In this document: in pieces, positions 35,104-44,431 of the stretch
Position numbering within the stretch: position 1 is the first letter of the stretch
Layout of the letters: the number at the start of each line of letters is the position of its first letter
Source: Runella zeae DSM 19591
GTDB taxonomy: Bacteria > Bacteroidota > Bacteroidia > Cytophagales > Spirosomataceae
Assembly: GCF_000423565.1 (NCBI RefSeq)
Contig: NZ_AUIF01000034.1
Location: forward strand, 1 to 64,000
DNA length: 64,000 nucleotides
Direction of reading: 5' to 3'
The notes under the pieces: model-generated
What the model was told of the DNA's origin: nothing
Database searches by the model: none
The model's input: only the letters and a program-made list of their open reading frames with translations
Translations under genes and position numbers: made by a program

Positions 35104-36573
35104 ATGATCAGAAGCATCCTAATTAGCAGCCTATTACTTGCGGCACTCAATAACATTTTTGTTTTTGCCCAAAACCAAAAAAACGCTCCAATCGAAATAG
35201 CTGACCGTAGAGAAATTTTTGTAGATAAACAGTTAATAACCCAACTATCAGGCGTAGAAGTGCTTATGCATCATCCCCACAACGAAGGCAAAGTACTGGC
35301 TTTTGATCGCCCTTGGGAAGGAAACTTTAGCGCTTATTGCACCATTATTCAAGACAAAGACTTGTTTAGATTGTATTATCGGGGCGTGAGAGAATCAGGC
35401 AAAGACGGCAACGACAGCGAAGTAACTTGCTATGCCGAATCAAAAGACGGCATCAACTGGGTAAAGCCTGCTTTGGGAATTTATGAGTTGGACGGCAGTA
35501 AACAAAACAATGTGGTATTGGCGCATCATGTGCCAGCTTCGCACAATTTTTCACCCTTTTTGGACACCAACCCCAATGCTAACCCCCAAGAACGTTACAA
35601 AGCGTTGGCTGGTACTCAAAAATCAGGCCTGATGGCTTTTGTGTCGGCAGATGGTATTCATTGGAAAAAAAAGCAGGAAACACCCGTCTTTACCAAAGGG
35701 GTTTTTGACTCTCAAAACACCGTATTTTGGTCAGAAAGTGAGAAGCTTTATGTTTGTTATTTTAGAATTTGGTCAGACGGCGGTTTTTCAAAATACCAAG
35801 GATTTCGTTCGGTAGGGCGTACTGTTTCAAAAGATTTTGTCAATTGGTCCGAACCCGTAGCCATGACTTTTGGAGATGCACCCCTCGATCATCTTTATAC
35901 GCAGCAAACGGCACCATATATCAGAGCGCCGCATATGTACCTAGCCATTGGGGCGCGTTTTATGCCCAAACGACAAGTATTAACGCCCGAAGAAGCGGCA
36001 GTGTTGAAAGTAGATCCGAAGTATTTCAATGATTGTTCGGACGCGGTTTTGATGAGTTCACGAGGTGGCAATGCCTACGACCGCATCTTTATCGAATCGT
36101 ATATCAGACCGGGTATAGGCTTAGAAAACTGGGTTTCGAGGTCTAATTATCCCGTATTGAATGTTGTCCAAACCAGCCCTACCGAACTCTCTGTCTATGT
36201 CAACGAAAGCTATGCCCAGCCTTCGGCTCATATTAAGCGTTATTCGTTGCGGTTAGACGGATTTGCTTCCATACACGCCCCAGCCGTGGGTGGATATATG
36301 ATAACAAAGCCTCTCGTTTTTAAAGGCAAAGAGCTAGAAATCAATTATTCAACTTCGGCAGCAGGCGACGTAAAAGTAGAAATACTCGACGCCAACGGCA
36401 ATCCTATTCCGGGTTTTAAGGTGTCTGATTCAAAAGTTATGATTGGCAACGAAATCAAACGCATTGTTTCTTGGAACCAAAATACGAACGTTAGCTCGTT
36501 GGCAGGGAAAGCTATTCAGCTAAAATTTTATTTGAAAGACGCTGATTTATACTCCTATAAATTCAATCCTTAA
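35104..36573 (+). CDS. Secreted five-bladed beta-propeller hydrolase-like protein (paralogue 2)
   Basis: 489 residues with a signal peptide (ISSLLLAALNNIFVFAQ). Same architecture as paralogue 1: IADRREIFVDKQLITQL opening, SKDGINWVKP, SADGIHWKKK and SKDFVNWSEP blade motifs, RAPHMYLAIGARF, and a C-terminal sandwich with KPLVFKGKELEINYSTSA. The strongly shared C-terminus and identical motif order show tandem duplication. It is preceded by the 56-bp repeat array and followed after 31 bp by paralogue 3. It probably acts in the periplasm or outside on the polymer taken up by the SusCD pairs. Confidence 0.65.
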   Translation: MIRSILISSLLLAALNNIFVFAQNQKNAPIEIADRREIFVDKQLITQLSGVEVLMHHPHNEGKVLAFDRPWEGNFSAYCTIIQDKDLFRLYYRGVRESGKDGNDSEVTCYAESKDGINWVKPALGIYELDGSKQNNVVLAHHVPASHNFSPFLDTNPNANPQERYKALAGTQKSGLMAFVSADGIHWKKKQETPVFTKGVFDSQNTVFWSESEKLYVCYFRIWSDGGFSKYQGFRSVGRTVSKDFVNWSEPVAMTFGDAPLDHLYTQQTAPYIRAPHMYLAIGARFMPKRQVLTPEEAAVLKVDPKYFNDCSDAVLMSSRGGNAYDRIFIESYIRPGIGLENWVSRSNYPVLNVVQTSPTELSVYVNESYAQPSAHIKRYSLRLDGFASIHAPAVGGYMITKPLVFKGKELEINYSTSAAGDVKVEILDANGNPIPGFKVSDSKVMIGNEIKRIVSWNQNTNVSSLAGKAIQLKFYLKDADLYSYKFNP

Positions 36574-36604
36574 TCGGACGAATCCTTACTCAAAACTAAT
36601 AGAT

Positions 36605-38185
36605 ATGAAATTGATTTTTTTGGGGGGCGGTTACCGCCCTTCTGCATTTGTATTGACTAGCTGGCTGCTTATCTGGTGTTTTTCTTCGGTTTTTGCCCAA
36701 CCCATTCATTTTAAAAACCGCCGCGAATTGTTTGTGGATGATTATGTGACCCAAAAAGTAGAAAACGCTGAAATCAGACTACAAACACCCAAATCGGCGG
36801 GTACGGCTATCCGATTTACGGAGCCTTGGGAAGGTCGTTTTTGTGCCTATGTAGGTATTGTGGCTGACGGCATTCGGTACCGAATGTATTATCGAGGTGC
36901 AGGTGCTAACGCCGACGGAAAACACGCCGAATATACTTGCTATGCCGAAAGTGCCGACGGCATACATTGGGCTAAGCCAACTTTGGGGATTTGTAGTGTC
37001 AATGGCAGTAAGGCCAACAATGTAGTCATGCTCGAAGAGCAACAGCTCCGCAACACCCACAATTTTACGGTCATGTATGACGGCAGAGAAGGTGTACCGT
37101 CTGACGAACGCTTCAAAGCCGTGGGTGGGTCTTCGTATGAGTCTCAGCCCGAACGAGGCGGATTTAGAAGCTATTCGGCTTATCTTACTTATGATATGGA
37201 CCCAAAATTAAGAGCCAATACGGGGCTATTTAGGTATGTGTCGGCAGATGGTCTTCGTTGGAAACGATACGCTAAAGACACCACGGCTTTGTTTCATGAT
37301 TATGCGTTGGATTCGCAAAACTCTTTGGTCTGGCTCGAAAATGAGCAATGCTACGCCGTGTATTTTCGTGGATGGTCGGGAGGAGTTCCGGGCGAATTGT
37401 TTCCCGCTAATGGTACCCGAACGATTATGCGCTCTACCTCCAAAGACTTCATAAACTGGACAAAACCCGAGTTTATGTCATTTGGAGATACCGAAAAAGA
37501 GCATTTATATACCAACGCTACCCGCCCTTATTTTCGAGCACCTCACTTGCTGATTGCCATGCCTTTTCGTTTTTCTCCCCAAACCAAAGTCTTGTCTGAC
37601 GAGCAACTGGCCCAAAACGGTACTCATCCTAGTCAATGGAAAGGTGTATCGGACGGGGTTTTTATGACGTCCAGAGGGGGAACCCGCTATGACCGAAAAT
37701 TTATGGAGTCGTTTGTGCGTCCTGGCAATGATTCCAAAAATTGGGGCGCACGGAGCAATATGCCCGCGATGGGGGTGATTCAAACGGCCAAACGCGAAAT
37801 GTCGTTTTTTATCACCCGAGGATACGGTACGCCTGAGGTATCGCTTGAACGAATGACGCTCAGATTAGATGGATTTGCGGCTTTGCACGCTGGATTTAAA
37901 GAAGGCGTATTACTCACAAAACCAATGGTATGGGAAGGGCAACGTCTACTTCTTAATTATTCAACTGGCTCAAAAGGATACATCAAAATCGTACTGACCG
38001 ATGAGAAAGGCACTGAGCTGGCTGGTTTTGGCACCGCAGACGCGCTTCCTATTACTGGCGATGAAGTAGACGGCTTAGTACAATGGAAGAGTGGCAGAAA
38101 CATTGGAGAATTAAAGGGCAAAAGTATTCGTGCAAAAATCATTGTGAAAGATGCGGATGTATTTTCCTTTGGGGTTTTTGACTGA
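36605..38185 (+). CDS. Secreted five-bladed beta-propeller hydrolase-like protein (paralogue 3)
   Basis: 526 residues, longer than the two paralogues because of an insertion at about 180-205 (RGGFRSYSAYLTYDMDPKL) and a longer N-terminus. The signal is SWLLIWCFSSVFAQ. It keeps FKNRRELFVDDYVTQKV, SADGIHWAKP, SADGLRWKRY, SKDFINWTKP and the C-terminal LRLDGFAALHAG...GQRLLLNYSTGSKG sandwich. It ends the run of three propeller genes that follows the SusCD pairs. Function is as uncertain as for its paralogues. Confidence 0.65.
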   Translation: MKLIFLGGGYRPSAFVLTSWLLIWCFSSVFAQPIHFKNRRELFVDDYVTQKVENAEIRLQTPKSAGTAIRFTEPWEGRFCAYVGIVADGIRYRMYYRGAGANADGKHAEYTCYAESADGIHWAKPTLGICSVNGSKANNVVMLEEQQLRNTHNFTVMYDGREGVPSDERFKAVGGSSYESQPERGGFRSYSAYLTYDMDPKLRANTGLFRYVSADGLRWKRYAKDTTALFHDYALDSQNSLVWLENEQCYAVYFRGWSGGVPGELFPANGTRTIMRSTSKDFINWTKPEFMSFGDTEKEHLYTNATRPYFRAPHLLIAMPFRFSPQTKVLSDEQLAQNGTHPSQWKGVSDGVFMTSRGGTRYDRKFMESFVRPGNDSKNWGARSNMPAMGVIQTAKREMSFFITRGYGTPEVSLERMTLRLDGFAALHAGFKEGVLLTKPMVWEGQRLLLNYSTGSKGYIKIVLTDEKGTELAGFGTADALPITGDEVDGLVQWKSGRNIGELKGKSIRAKIIVKDADVFSFGVFD

Positions 38186-38276
38186 TTCAAATGATACTTT
38201 TCTTCGACTAGCTAGTATGCCTCAATTATTTGTTTGTCGTCAGCCCTCTGGATTTTTTTCGTCAAAAAATGCCCAT

Positions 38277-38340
38277 GAAAAATAGTATCATTTAATAGTA
38301 CAAAAGTAGTGGCAAGGGCGTATTGAAAAATATAATTTTG
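38277..38340 (+). promoter_or_regulatory. AraC-type operator and promoter, site S3 (sialidase/MFS operon)
   Basis: The element 38277-38309 has ATAGTA (38282-38287) and AAAGTA (38303-38308), 21 bp apart, and a -7 box TAATTTTG (38333-38340) exactly 23 bp after it. An inverted partial copy (TTCAAATGATACTTTTC) lies at 38193-38209. Confidence 0.75.
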
Positions 38341-38382
38341 TACATACTGAAATTATTAGGATTAATTATTGAATTTTTAATA

Positions 38383-39645
38383 ATGACAAAATTTAGAACT
38401 AAGCTACCTTCTTGGTCAACAAAGGTAAAAAACACCATTTTAGCTGCCGCAGTATTATCATCTGCCGCAGCTACCCAATATACTCCCCCTATTTCGAATT
38501 CGAAAAATAATACGCAAATCGCAATCGCTGCCGACTCGGTGATTTATAAAGTCGTATCCAACGGTGGAGAAGCGGGTGAGTATCAAGCTTTTCCAGATTC
38601 GTATCGTTTGAAAAACGGCGACATCGTAGCGGTGTTTTATTCGGGAGGGGCGCATGTCACTTATCCAAGCGACAAATACCCCAAAGCAGGACGGATTTGT
38701 ATGATTCGGTCGTCGGACGAAGGTAAAACTTGGACGGCTCCAGTTACTATTTATGATGACGAAAACGACAATCGCGACCCCCACATTTCGCAGATGAGCG
38801 ACGGTACGTTGGTTTGTACTTTTTTCTCCACTAAATTCGGAAAACCTATCAAGCGCGAATCGACCGGCTCGGCGGCCTATTATGGAGATGTGGTACACCG
38901 TGAGTGGTTGAGTGGGGGTGGGCCTTTGTATATCAAGTCGCTGGATGGAGGTAAAACATGGGAAACAAAGCCTCATTATCCCGCCGAACATGACGATATC
39001 AAATGGAATTGCTCAGCCGAAATGCGCGAAGCCCCAGACGGTACTTGGATTTTTCCAATATATCACCAAGATGCCAAAGCAGCTTTTGGGGGTGTTATTT
39101 TGTCGAAAGACAAAGGAAATACATGGTCGAAGCCTATCCCGATTGGTAAGGGAGAAGGCAGGTATTTACCTGCCGAAACAGACGTGATTACCTTAAAAGA
39201 CGGAAGCCTTTTTGCCGCGCTACGTGGCTCCATCAAAGATACCGTACATATGCACTATGCCATCAGTAAAGACATTGGCAAGACATGGTCGAAGGTAAAT
39301 GACATTGGTTTTCAGGGGCATTCCCCTTCTTTTACGCGGTTAAAATCGGGTGCCATTCTATTGACTTACCGCGCCTTTTATGATGATTTTCAACATAAAA
39401 AAGGATATACTGGACTGAGAATCAGCTATGATGAAGGAAAAACTTGGCAAGGGCCTTACCGAATTGATGTGATGTGGGGGGCGTATCCTTCGACGATTGA
39501 GCTTAAAGATGGTACGATTCTGACGGTTTATTATGAAGAAGGGCAAAGAAGCTGTATTCGGGCGTCGCGTTTCACACTTCCCAAAAAAACAAAAAAAGGG
39601 TTTCCGTTGGACCAACCCAAACAAGTTTCGACCTTGCCTTTGTAA
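38383..39645 (+). CDS. Exported sialidase-like (BNR/Asp-box) protein
   Basis: 420 residues from the ATG at 38383. The frame is open to a TTG at 38323, but that lies before the promoter -7 box at 38333-38340, so it cannot be the start. Signal region: KNTILAAAVLSSAAATQY. A six-bladed propeller carries five Asp boxes S-x-D-x-G-x-T-W (SSDEGKTWTAP, SLDGGKTWETK, SKDKGNTWSKP, SKDIGKTWSKV, SYDEGKTWQGP). It resembles exo-alpha-sialidase/GH33-like proteins, but the Arg triad is not certain from the sequence alone. It is the first gene of an operon with an MFS permease. Confidence 0.7.
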   Translation: MTKFRTKLPSWSTKVKNTILAAAVLSSAAATQYTPPISNSKNNTQIAIAADSVIYKVVSNGGEAGEYQAFPDSYRLKNGDIVAVFYSGGAHVTYPSDKYPKAGRICMIRSSDEGKTWTAPVTIYDDENDNRDPHISQMSDGTLVCTFFSTKFGKPIKRESTGSAAYYGDVVHREWLSGGGPLYIKSLDGGKTWETKPHYPAEHDDIKWNCSAEMREAPDGTWIFPIYHQDAKAAFGGVILSKDKGNTWSKPIPIGKGEGRYLPAETDVITLKDGSLFAALRGSIKDTVHMHYAISKDIGKTWSKVNDIGFQGHSPSFTRLKSGAILLTYRAFYDDFQHKKGYTGLRISYDEGKTWQGPYRIDVMWGAYPSTIELKDGTILTVYYEEGQRSCIRASRFTLPKKTKKGFPLDQPKQVSTLPL

Positions 39646-39669
39646 TACCTAAAAACCTAACCAAATAGA

Positions 39670-40941
39670 ATGATTACTAACAACGATATTCCTAATCAAA
39701 AACCAAAGTTGTTTTCCTATCCTTGGTTGCTTGTGGGGCTTTTGTGCGTAGTAGGTGCCCTCAACTACCTCGACAGGATGATTATTACCACGATGCGCAC
39801 CTCTATCGTTGATGCAATACCAATGACTGATGCGCAATTTGGTCTGCTGACCTCCGTCTTCTTGTGGATATATGGTTTGCTGAGTCCTGTAGCAGGTTTT
39901 TTGGCCGACCGATTCAACCGCAGTCGGGTCATCATTGGTAGTTTGTTTGTGTGGTCGTTGGTTACTTGGCTTACATCTCAAGCCACTACTTTTGAGCAAT
40001 TGCTCGCCACACGGGCTCTGATGGGTATCAGCGAAGCTTGCTATATTCCTGCCGCACTGGCGCTGATTGTGGATTATCACAAAAACGTCACCAAATCGCT
40101 GGCTACGGGCATTCATATTGCGGGCGTGTATGTAGGCCAAAGCCTTGGTTTTTTAGGAGGATGGCTCGCCGAAAGTCATTCGTGGAATTATGCTTTTAGT
40201 GTGTTTGGTATTGTAGGGATTTCGTATGCTGTCGTTTTGACCTTTTTGTTAAAAGATGCCCCCAAGCCTCAAACCCTCAAAGTACAAGCGCCTAAAATCA
40301 ATTTTGGGGATGCCTTGCGGCAGCTTTTCCGTCAACCTGCGTACCTCCTTGCACTTGCGGCTTGGGGGCTGCTTGGGGTGGCTAGCTGGATGATTAGCGC
40401 GTGGCTGCCTACGTACTACAAAGAAGCCTTCAGCTTGACCCAAACCGACGCGGGAGTATATGCTACGGCGTATTTTTATGTGGCGATGTTTTTTGGCGTA
40501 CTTACGGGCGGCGCCCTCGCCGACTATTGGAGCAAATCCAACCCAAGAGCGCGGGTTTTGTTGCCTGCTATTAGTTTAGTTTTGGCTTGTCCGGGTATCA
40601 TACTTGGCGGCACCACAAGCATACTTTGGGTAGCGGTGGCAGGTTTTATGCTGTATGCTTTTATGAGACCTTTTCTGGATGCCAATATGATGCCCGTGTT
40701 GTCGATGGTATCGGATAGCCGCTATTTGGCTACAGGCTATGGTATTCTGAACTTATTCAGCTGCGTAGTAGGCGGTATAGGTATTTATGCAGGGGGAACC
40801 TTGCGCGATGCCAACATCAATCTTTCGCTGATGTTTCAGGTGGCGGCTCTTACCTTGCTTGTTTGTGCGTTTCTTCTTTATAAAATTCCCATAAAAAATT
40901 TACAACAGACCGAGGAGGTGCCCGAGGTAGCGGCTAAGTGA
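39670..40941 (+). CDS. MFS permease, probable sugar-acid/anion symporter
   Basis: 423 residues, 12 predicted membrane spans, and the MFS loop motif LADRFNRSRVIIGSLF (about 78-93). The early LNYLDRMIITTMRTSI segment and the ALMGISEACYIPAALALI helix are typical of the anion:cation symporter (ACS) branch, which moves hexuronates, glucarate and similar organic acids. Located 24 bp after the sialidase-like gene, it is the only inner-membrane carrier in the island, so it likely imports the product released by the periplasmic enzymes. Confidence 0.85.
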   Translation: MITNNDIPNQKPKLFSYPWLLVGLLCVVGALNYLDRMIITTMRTSIVDAIPMTDAQFGLLTSVFLWIYGLLSPVAGFLADRFNRSRVIIGSLFVWSLVTWLTSQATTFEQLLATRALMGISEACYIPAALALIVDYHKNVTKSLATGIHIAGVYVGQSLGFLGGWLAESHSWNYAFSVFGIVGISYAVVLTFLLKDAPKPQTLKVQAPKINFGDALRQLFRQPAYLLALAAWGLLGVASWMISAWLPTYYKEAFSLTQTDAGVYATAYFYVAMFFGVLTGGALADYWSKSNPRARVLLPAISLVLACPGIILGGTTSILWVAVAGFMLYAFMRPFLDANMMPVLSMVSDSRYLATGYGILNLFSCVVGGIGIYAGGTLRDANINLSLMFQVAALTLLVCAFLLYKIPIKNLQQTEEVPEVAAK

Positions 40942-40995
40942 TAGCCAATTTTCAAATTGACACATTTTCACATTTCCTTAAGTTATTTTTTGAAT

Positions 40996-42489
40996 ATGAA
41001 ACGTTTTTTTCTTCTAGTAATGATTCTTGTGGGCTACAGACATACGTCTCATGCCTGGGGTGATGAACTGAAAGTATCGGCCCAAACATTTTCGATTGTT
41101 CCTAAAGTAGGTACACCTAGTGGTCATAGTCAGACTGGTAACAAAATTGAAGCCGTACACGGCGATTTAAAAACCACGGTGGTGCTATTGGAACAAGGCA
41201 CCAATCGGCTTTGCTTTATCACTTCTGCAATGGGAGTAGAAGGCAATGCCTTGCGAACCGCTTGCGTAAAAATCTTGGCTAAAACGCTCAAAATTGATCC
41301 CAAAGCGATTATCGCCAATTCGGCGCATACGCATACGATTCCGTGGATTCAGGTGGATAGCGCCCATATCCCCGAAAAAAATACACCGCTTTATTTGAGT
41401 TGGGAATTGGGAGTGGATTTTTTGGAAAAACTGCAAAAAGCGGCCAATAAACTTGAAAAAGCACTAGAACCCGTAACCGTAGAATGGGGCGTAGCCGAAG
41501 AAAATCGCATCACCTACAATCGCAGAGGAAGACGCCTCGACGGCAAATCTTATTTTATGCGTGAAGAAGACCGTATGCTTGTAGGCGAAGGTTACATTGG
41601 GGAGATTGACGATGATGCTACAGTGGTGATTTTCAAAAATAAAAATGATAAACCTGTTACAGCCTTTACGTTTTTTTCTGGACACCCCGTAGCGGCTTAT
41701 AATCCCGAAAAGCTAATCAGTTACGGGCAATTTCCCCAAACAGCCTCCGATAAACTATCTTCTTATTTGGGAGGAATTCCAGTCGCCTTTTTTCAAGGAT
41801 GTTCTGGTGATATTAATTCAAAACACATGCTTACTGGTACTTTTCAGCAAGCCGAGTTGCTCGGGCAGCAATTGGGAGATACCTATATCATTGCGGCCAA
41901 AAACCTTCATAAATCCAAAAGAACGGGTATAGAATGGAGCCGCGAAACAGTGAATATCCCTTTGGCACAACTTCCAAGCCGTGAAGCCCTAGAAAAAGAC
42001 CTTGCTTCGATTGATGATTTTGTAAAAAGGGGAAAAGCAGGTGATGAAAATACGTATGAGTGTGTGGGAATGAATTTCCCGAAAGCCCTTTCGCCGCCTT
42101 ATCGTGCTCGTTTAGTAGAAATCGTCAGACCTTGGTATATCTGGGCGTTGGAGCAGCACAAAACCAATAATCTCAAAAATGTACCTACCGAGTTGCCAAT
42201 TAGTATTTCGGTGGCTCGAATCGGCGATGTCGGATTTGTGGGTCTTCCTTTTGAGCCTTTTGTAAAAACAGGACTCAAGATTAAACGTGAAGCCGCGTTG
42301 CCGGTGGTTCTTACGGCTGGTTTTACCGACGGAACACTTGGGTATATTCCAGATGCTACCTCTTGCGACGACCGCGAATACCAAGCGGGTTATTTTAGAT
42401 ACCGTGGAAATGTTCCACCTTACAAGGCTCCTGGCGGTGACCAATGCGCCACGATTGCTGTCAATAAGTTAGCCATTTTTGCCCGATAG
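40996..42489 (+). CDS. Exported neutral/alkaline ceramidase-like hydrolase
   Basis: 497 residues from the ATG at 40996; the TTG at 40957 would add a poor leader. The signal is RFFLLVMILVGYRHTSHAW. The ceramidase N-terminal fold is shown by the zinc motif NSAHTHTIPW (about 107-116), a GHPVAAY motif and QGCSGDINS (about 268-276). It lacks the C-terminal Ig-like domain of true ceramidases and is shorter than them, so the amide or ester substrate may not be ceramide. A second, cytosolic member is encoded at 56164. This exported one may process the substrate in the periplasm. Confidence 0.75.
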   Translation: MKRFFLLVMILVGYRHTSHAWGDELKVSAQTFSIVPKVGTPSGHSQTGNKIEAVHGDLKTTVVLLEQGTNRLCFITSAMGVEGNALRTACVKILAKTLKIDPKAIIANSAHTHTIPWIQVDSAHIPEKNTPLYLSWELGVDFLEKLQKAANKLEKALEPVTVEWGVAEENRITYNRRGRRLDGKSYFMREEDRMLVGEGYIGEIDDDATVVIFKNKNDKPVTAFTFFSGHPVAAYNPEKLISYGQFPQTASDKLSSYLGGIPVAFFQGCSGDINSKHMLTGTFQQAELLGQQLGDTYIIAAKNLHKSKRTGIEWSRETVNIPLAQLPSREALEKDLASIDDFVKRGKAGDENTYECVGMNFPKALSPPYRARLVEIVRPWYIWALEQHKTNNLKNVPTELPISISVARIGDVGFVGLPFEPFVKTGLKIKREAALPVVLTAGFTDGTLGYIPDATSCDDREYQAGYFRYRGNVPPYKAPGGDQCATIAVNKLAIFAR

Positions 42490-42497
42490 TTAAGACT

Positions 42498-43175
42498 ATG
42501 AATACCGACGAAATGCGCAATTGCGAACTTGGCGAAGAAGCTGAAATTCAGCCTAATGTCATGCTGGGCTATCGCTACCACGGTTGGAAAGAACCTTTGA
42601 AAATCGGTAAAAAAGCCCGAATCCACAGTGGGACGGTTATTTATGCTGATACCGTGATTGGAGAGCGTTTTACCTGTGGTCACAATGTGACTATACGAGC
42701 CGAGTGTCAAATCGGAGATAGGGTGGTAATCCTGCACGGAACTACGCTCGAAGGAAGGCTGAAAATCGGGAAGGGTGTCAAAATTATGTCTCATGTGTAT
42801 ATTCCGAGTGCCACGGTGATAGGTGATATGGTATTTGTGGGGCCGGGTGTTAATTTCCTCAACGCTATGTTTCCTATGCGTGCTGCGGGGGTCAAAGGGC
42901 CTACCATCGGAAATCACGTGGTGATAGGCGGAGGCGTGACATTGGCACCGGGCATTAGCATCGGCGACAATAGTTTTATCGGAGCAGGAGCTACGGTGTT
43001 GCAGGATGTTCCGCCCAATTCTATGGCGTATGGTGTGCCTGCCAAAGTACAGCCTTTACCCGAAAAATTCGGCAAAGGCAATGACCCCCGACAAATCTTT
43101 ACGGGGCTTGATTTGTGGGATAATCGCCCCGATGATGGCACTTGGATAGAGGAAGATTACCCCGGAAAACTATGA
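42498..43175 (+). CDS. Hexapeptide-repeat acyltransferase
   Basis: 225 residues, almost all left-handed beta-helix of isoleucine-patch hexapeptides (IGKKARIHSGTVIYADTVIG, IGDRVVILHGTTLEG, IGNHVVIGGGVTLAPG), the usual trimeric acetyltransferase fold. It is cytosolic. C-terminal residues after about 180 (PAKVQPLPEKFG, then LDLWDNRPDDG) are non-helical. The family transfers acetyl or other acyl groups to sugars or amino sugars. It sits 8 bp after the ceramidase-like gene. A biosynthetic-type acyltransferase in a catabolic operon is unusual; it may protect or tag an intermediate. Confidence 0.8.
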   Translation: MNTDEMRNCELGEEAEIQPNVMLGYRYHGWKEPLKIGKKARIHSGTVIYADTVIGERFTCGHNVTIRAECQIGDRVVILHGTTLEGRLKIGKGVKIMSHVYIPSATVIGDMVFVGPGVNFLNAMFPMRAAGVKGPTIGNHVVIGGGVTLAPGISIGDNSFIGAGATVLQDVPPNSMAYGVPAKVQPLPEKFGKGNDPRQIFTGLDLWDNRPDDGTWIEEDYPGKL

Positions 43176-43215
43176 GTTTTTAGCGTAAGACTATTTCTAA
43201 ACCCCTCATAAAAAA

Positions 43216-44409
43216 ATGAAACGTAGCTTGTTTGTTGCTCGATTGGTCTTGCTTTGTGGTGCGGTATCAGGGTTGGTATCTCCGACCTTTGCCACTACCG
43301 ATTCGTTGAGCAAAGCCTCAGGCATCACCAAAGTGCAGGATTTGGTGATTTATACTTCTCCTCAATTTTATTGTGCGTTTCCGTCGGTGATACGAAAAAA
43401 CGACGGTACTTTTTTGGTGGCTTTTCGACGTGCTCCCGACCGCCGAATCTTCGGCGAAAAAGGCAATAATCACGTGGATCCAAACAGCTATTTGGTAGGA
43501 GTTTCGTCCAAAGACGGCCTGCATTGGTCGTCCGAACCCGAGCTTATTTATGCTTATCCTTTTGGTGGCTCCCAAGACCCTTGTCTCCTAAAACTCAAAG
43601 ACGGAACTATCATTTGTACTAGTTACACTTGGGGTTTTATCAAACCCGAAGCTAGGGAACAAATGAAAAAGCCAATCAGTGAAAACAGTGGTGCCACCTT
43701 TATGGGAGGCTACGTGATTCGTTCGACCGACGGCGCCAAAACTTGGAAAGGCCCTTATTATCCACCGCATATCAGCCCCGAATTGAACTTCACACCAATG
43801 GGCGAACCGATGCCCGCCTACAACCGTGGAGCATTGTACGAAGGCAAAAGCGGTAGGGTGTATTGGGTAGTAGCAGCCAATGATTCGAAAAGTCCTGCTA
43901 AAACATCCAATCATCTCTTGGTATCTGACGACAAAGGGGTGACTTGGAAATACACCGCCGTGGTGGCCGAAGACCCCAAAGTGACTTTCAACGAAACGTC
44001 TATCTACGAAACGCCCAAAGGTGACTTGGTAGCATTTATGCGCACTGCCAATTATGAAGATCAAGCCTGTATTGCTCGCTCAACCGACGGCGGCAAAACC
44101 TTCAAACCTTGGCAAAGTATGGGCTTCAAAGGCCATCCGCTTCAGGCGCATCGGCTGCCTGATAATCGCGTGTTGCTGGTTTATGGATATCGTCATAAAC
44201 CCTACGGAATCAAAGCCAGAATTTTGAACGCCGAATGTACGGATTTTGCCACTGCTCCTGAGTTTACGTTGAGAGACGACGGTGGCAGTACAGATTTGGG
44301 GTATCCTTGGACGGTGCAATTGGACAAAAATCGCGTCTTAGTGGTCTATTATTTCAACCACGATATGGGTACGCGCTATATCGCCGGAACAGTGCTGGAA
44401 ATTAAGTAG
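43216..44409 (+). CDS. Secreted sialidase-like (BNR/Asp-box) protein 2
   Basis: 397 residues with a signal peptide (LFVARLVLLCGAVSGLVSP). Asp-box blades are seen at SSKDGLHWSSEP, STDGAKTWKGP, SDDKGVTWKYT and STDGGKTFKPW. An RRAPDRRIFGEKG segment near residue 72 holds several Arg residues, and a conserved SQDPCLLKLKDGTIICT strand precedes the second blade. Distantly related to the protein at 38383. A six-bladed propeller hydrolase or lectin is likely; specificity cannot be told. It lies within the same operon. Confidence 0.7.
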   Translation: MKRSLFVARLVLLCGAVSGLVSPTFATTDSLSKASGITKVQDLVIYTSPQFYCAFPSVIRKNDGTFLVAFRRAPDRRIFGEKGNNHVDPNSYLVGVSSKDGLHWSSEPELIYAYPFGGSQDPCLLKLKDGTIICTSYTWGFIKPEAREQMKKPISENSGATFMGGYVIRSTDGAKTWKGPYYPPHISPELNFTPMGEPMPAYNRGALYEGKSGRVYWVVAANDSKSPAKTSNHLLVSDDKGVTWKYTAVVAEDPKVTFNETSIYETPKGDLVAFMRTANYEDQACIARSTDGGKTFKPWQSMGFKGHPLQAHRLPDNRVLLVYGYRHKPYGIKARILNAECTDFATAPEFTLRDDGGSTDLGYPWTVQLDKNRVLVVYYFNHDMGTRYIAGTVLEIK

Positions 44410-44431
44410 TCTCACTAATTACATTCAGAAA

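Noticed and set aside
40996-42489. Calling this a true ceramidase
   Set aside because: The zinc motif fits the fold, but the protein is shorter than known ceramidases and the context is carbohydrate-like, so only ceramidase-like is used.
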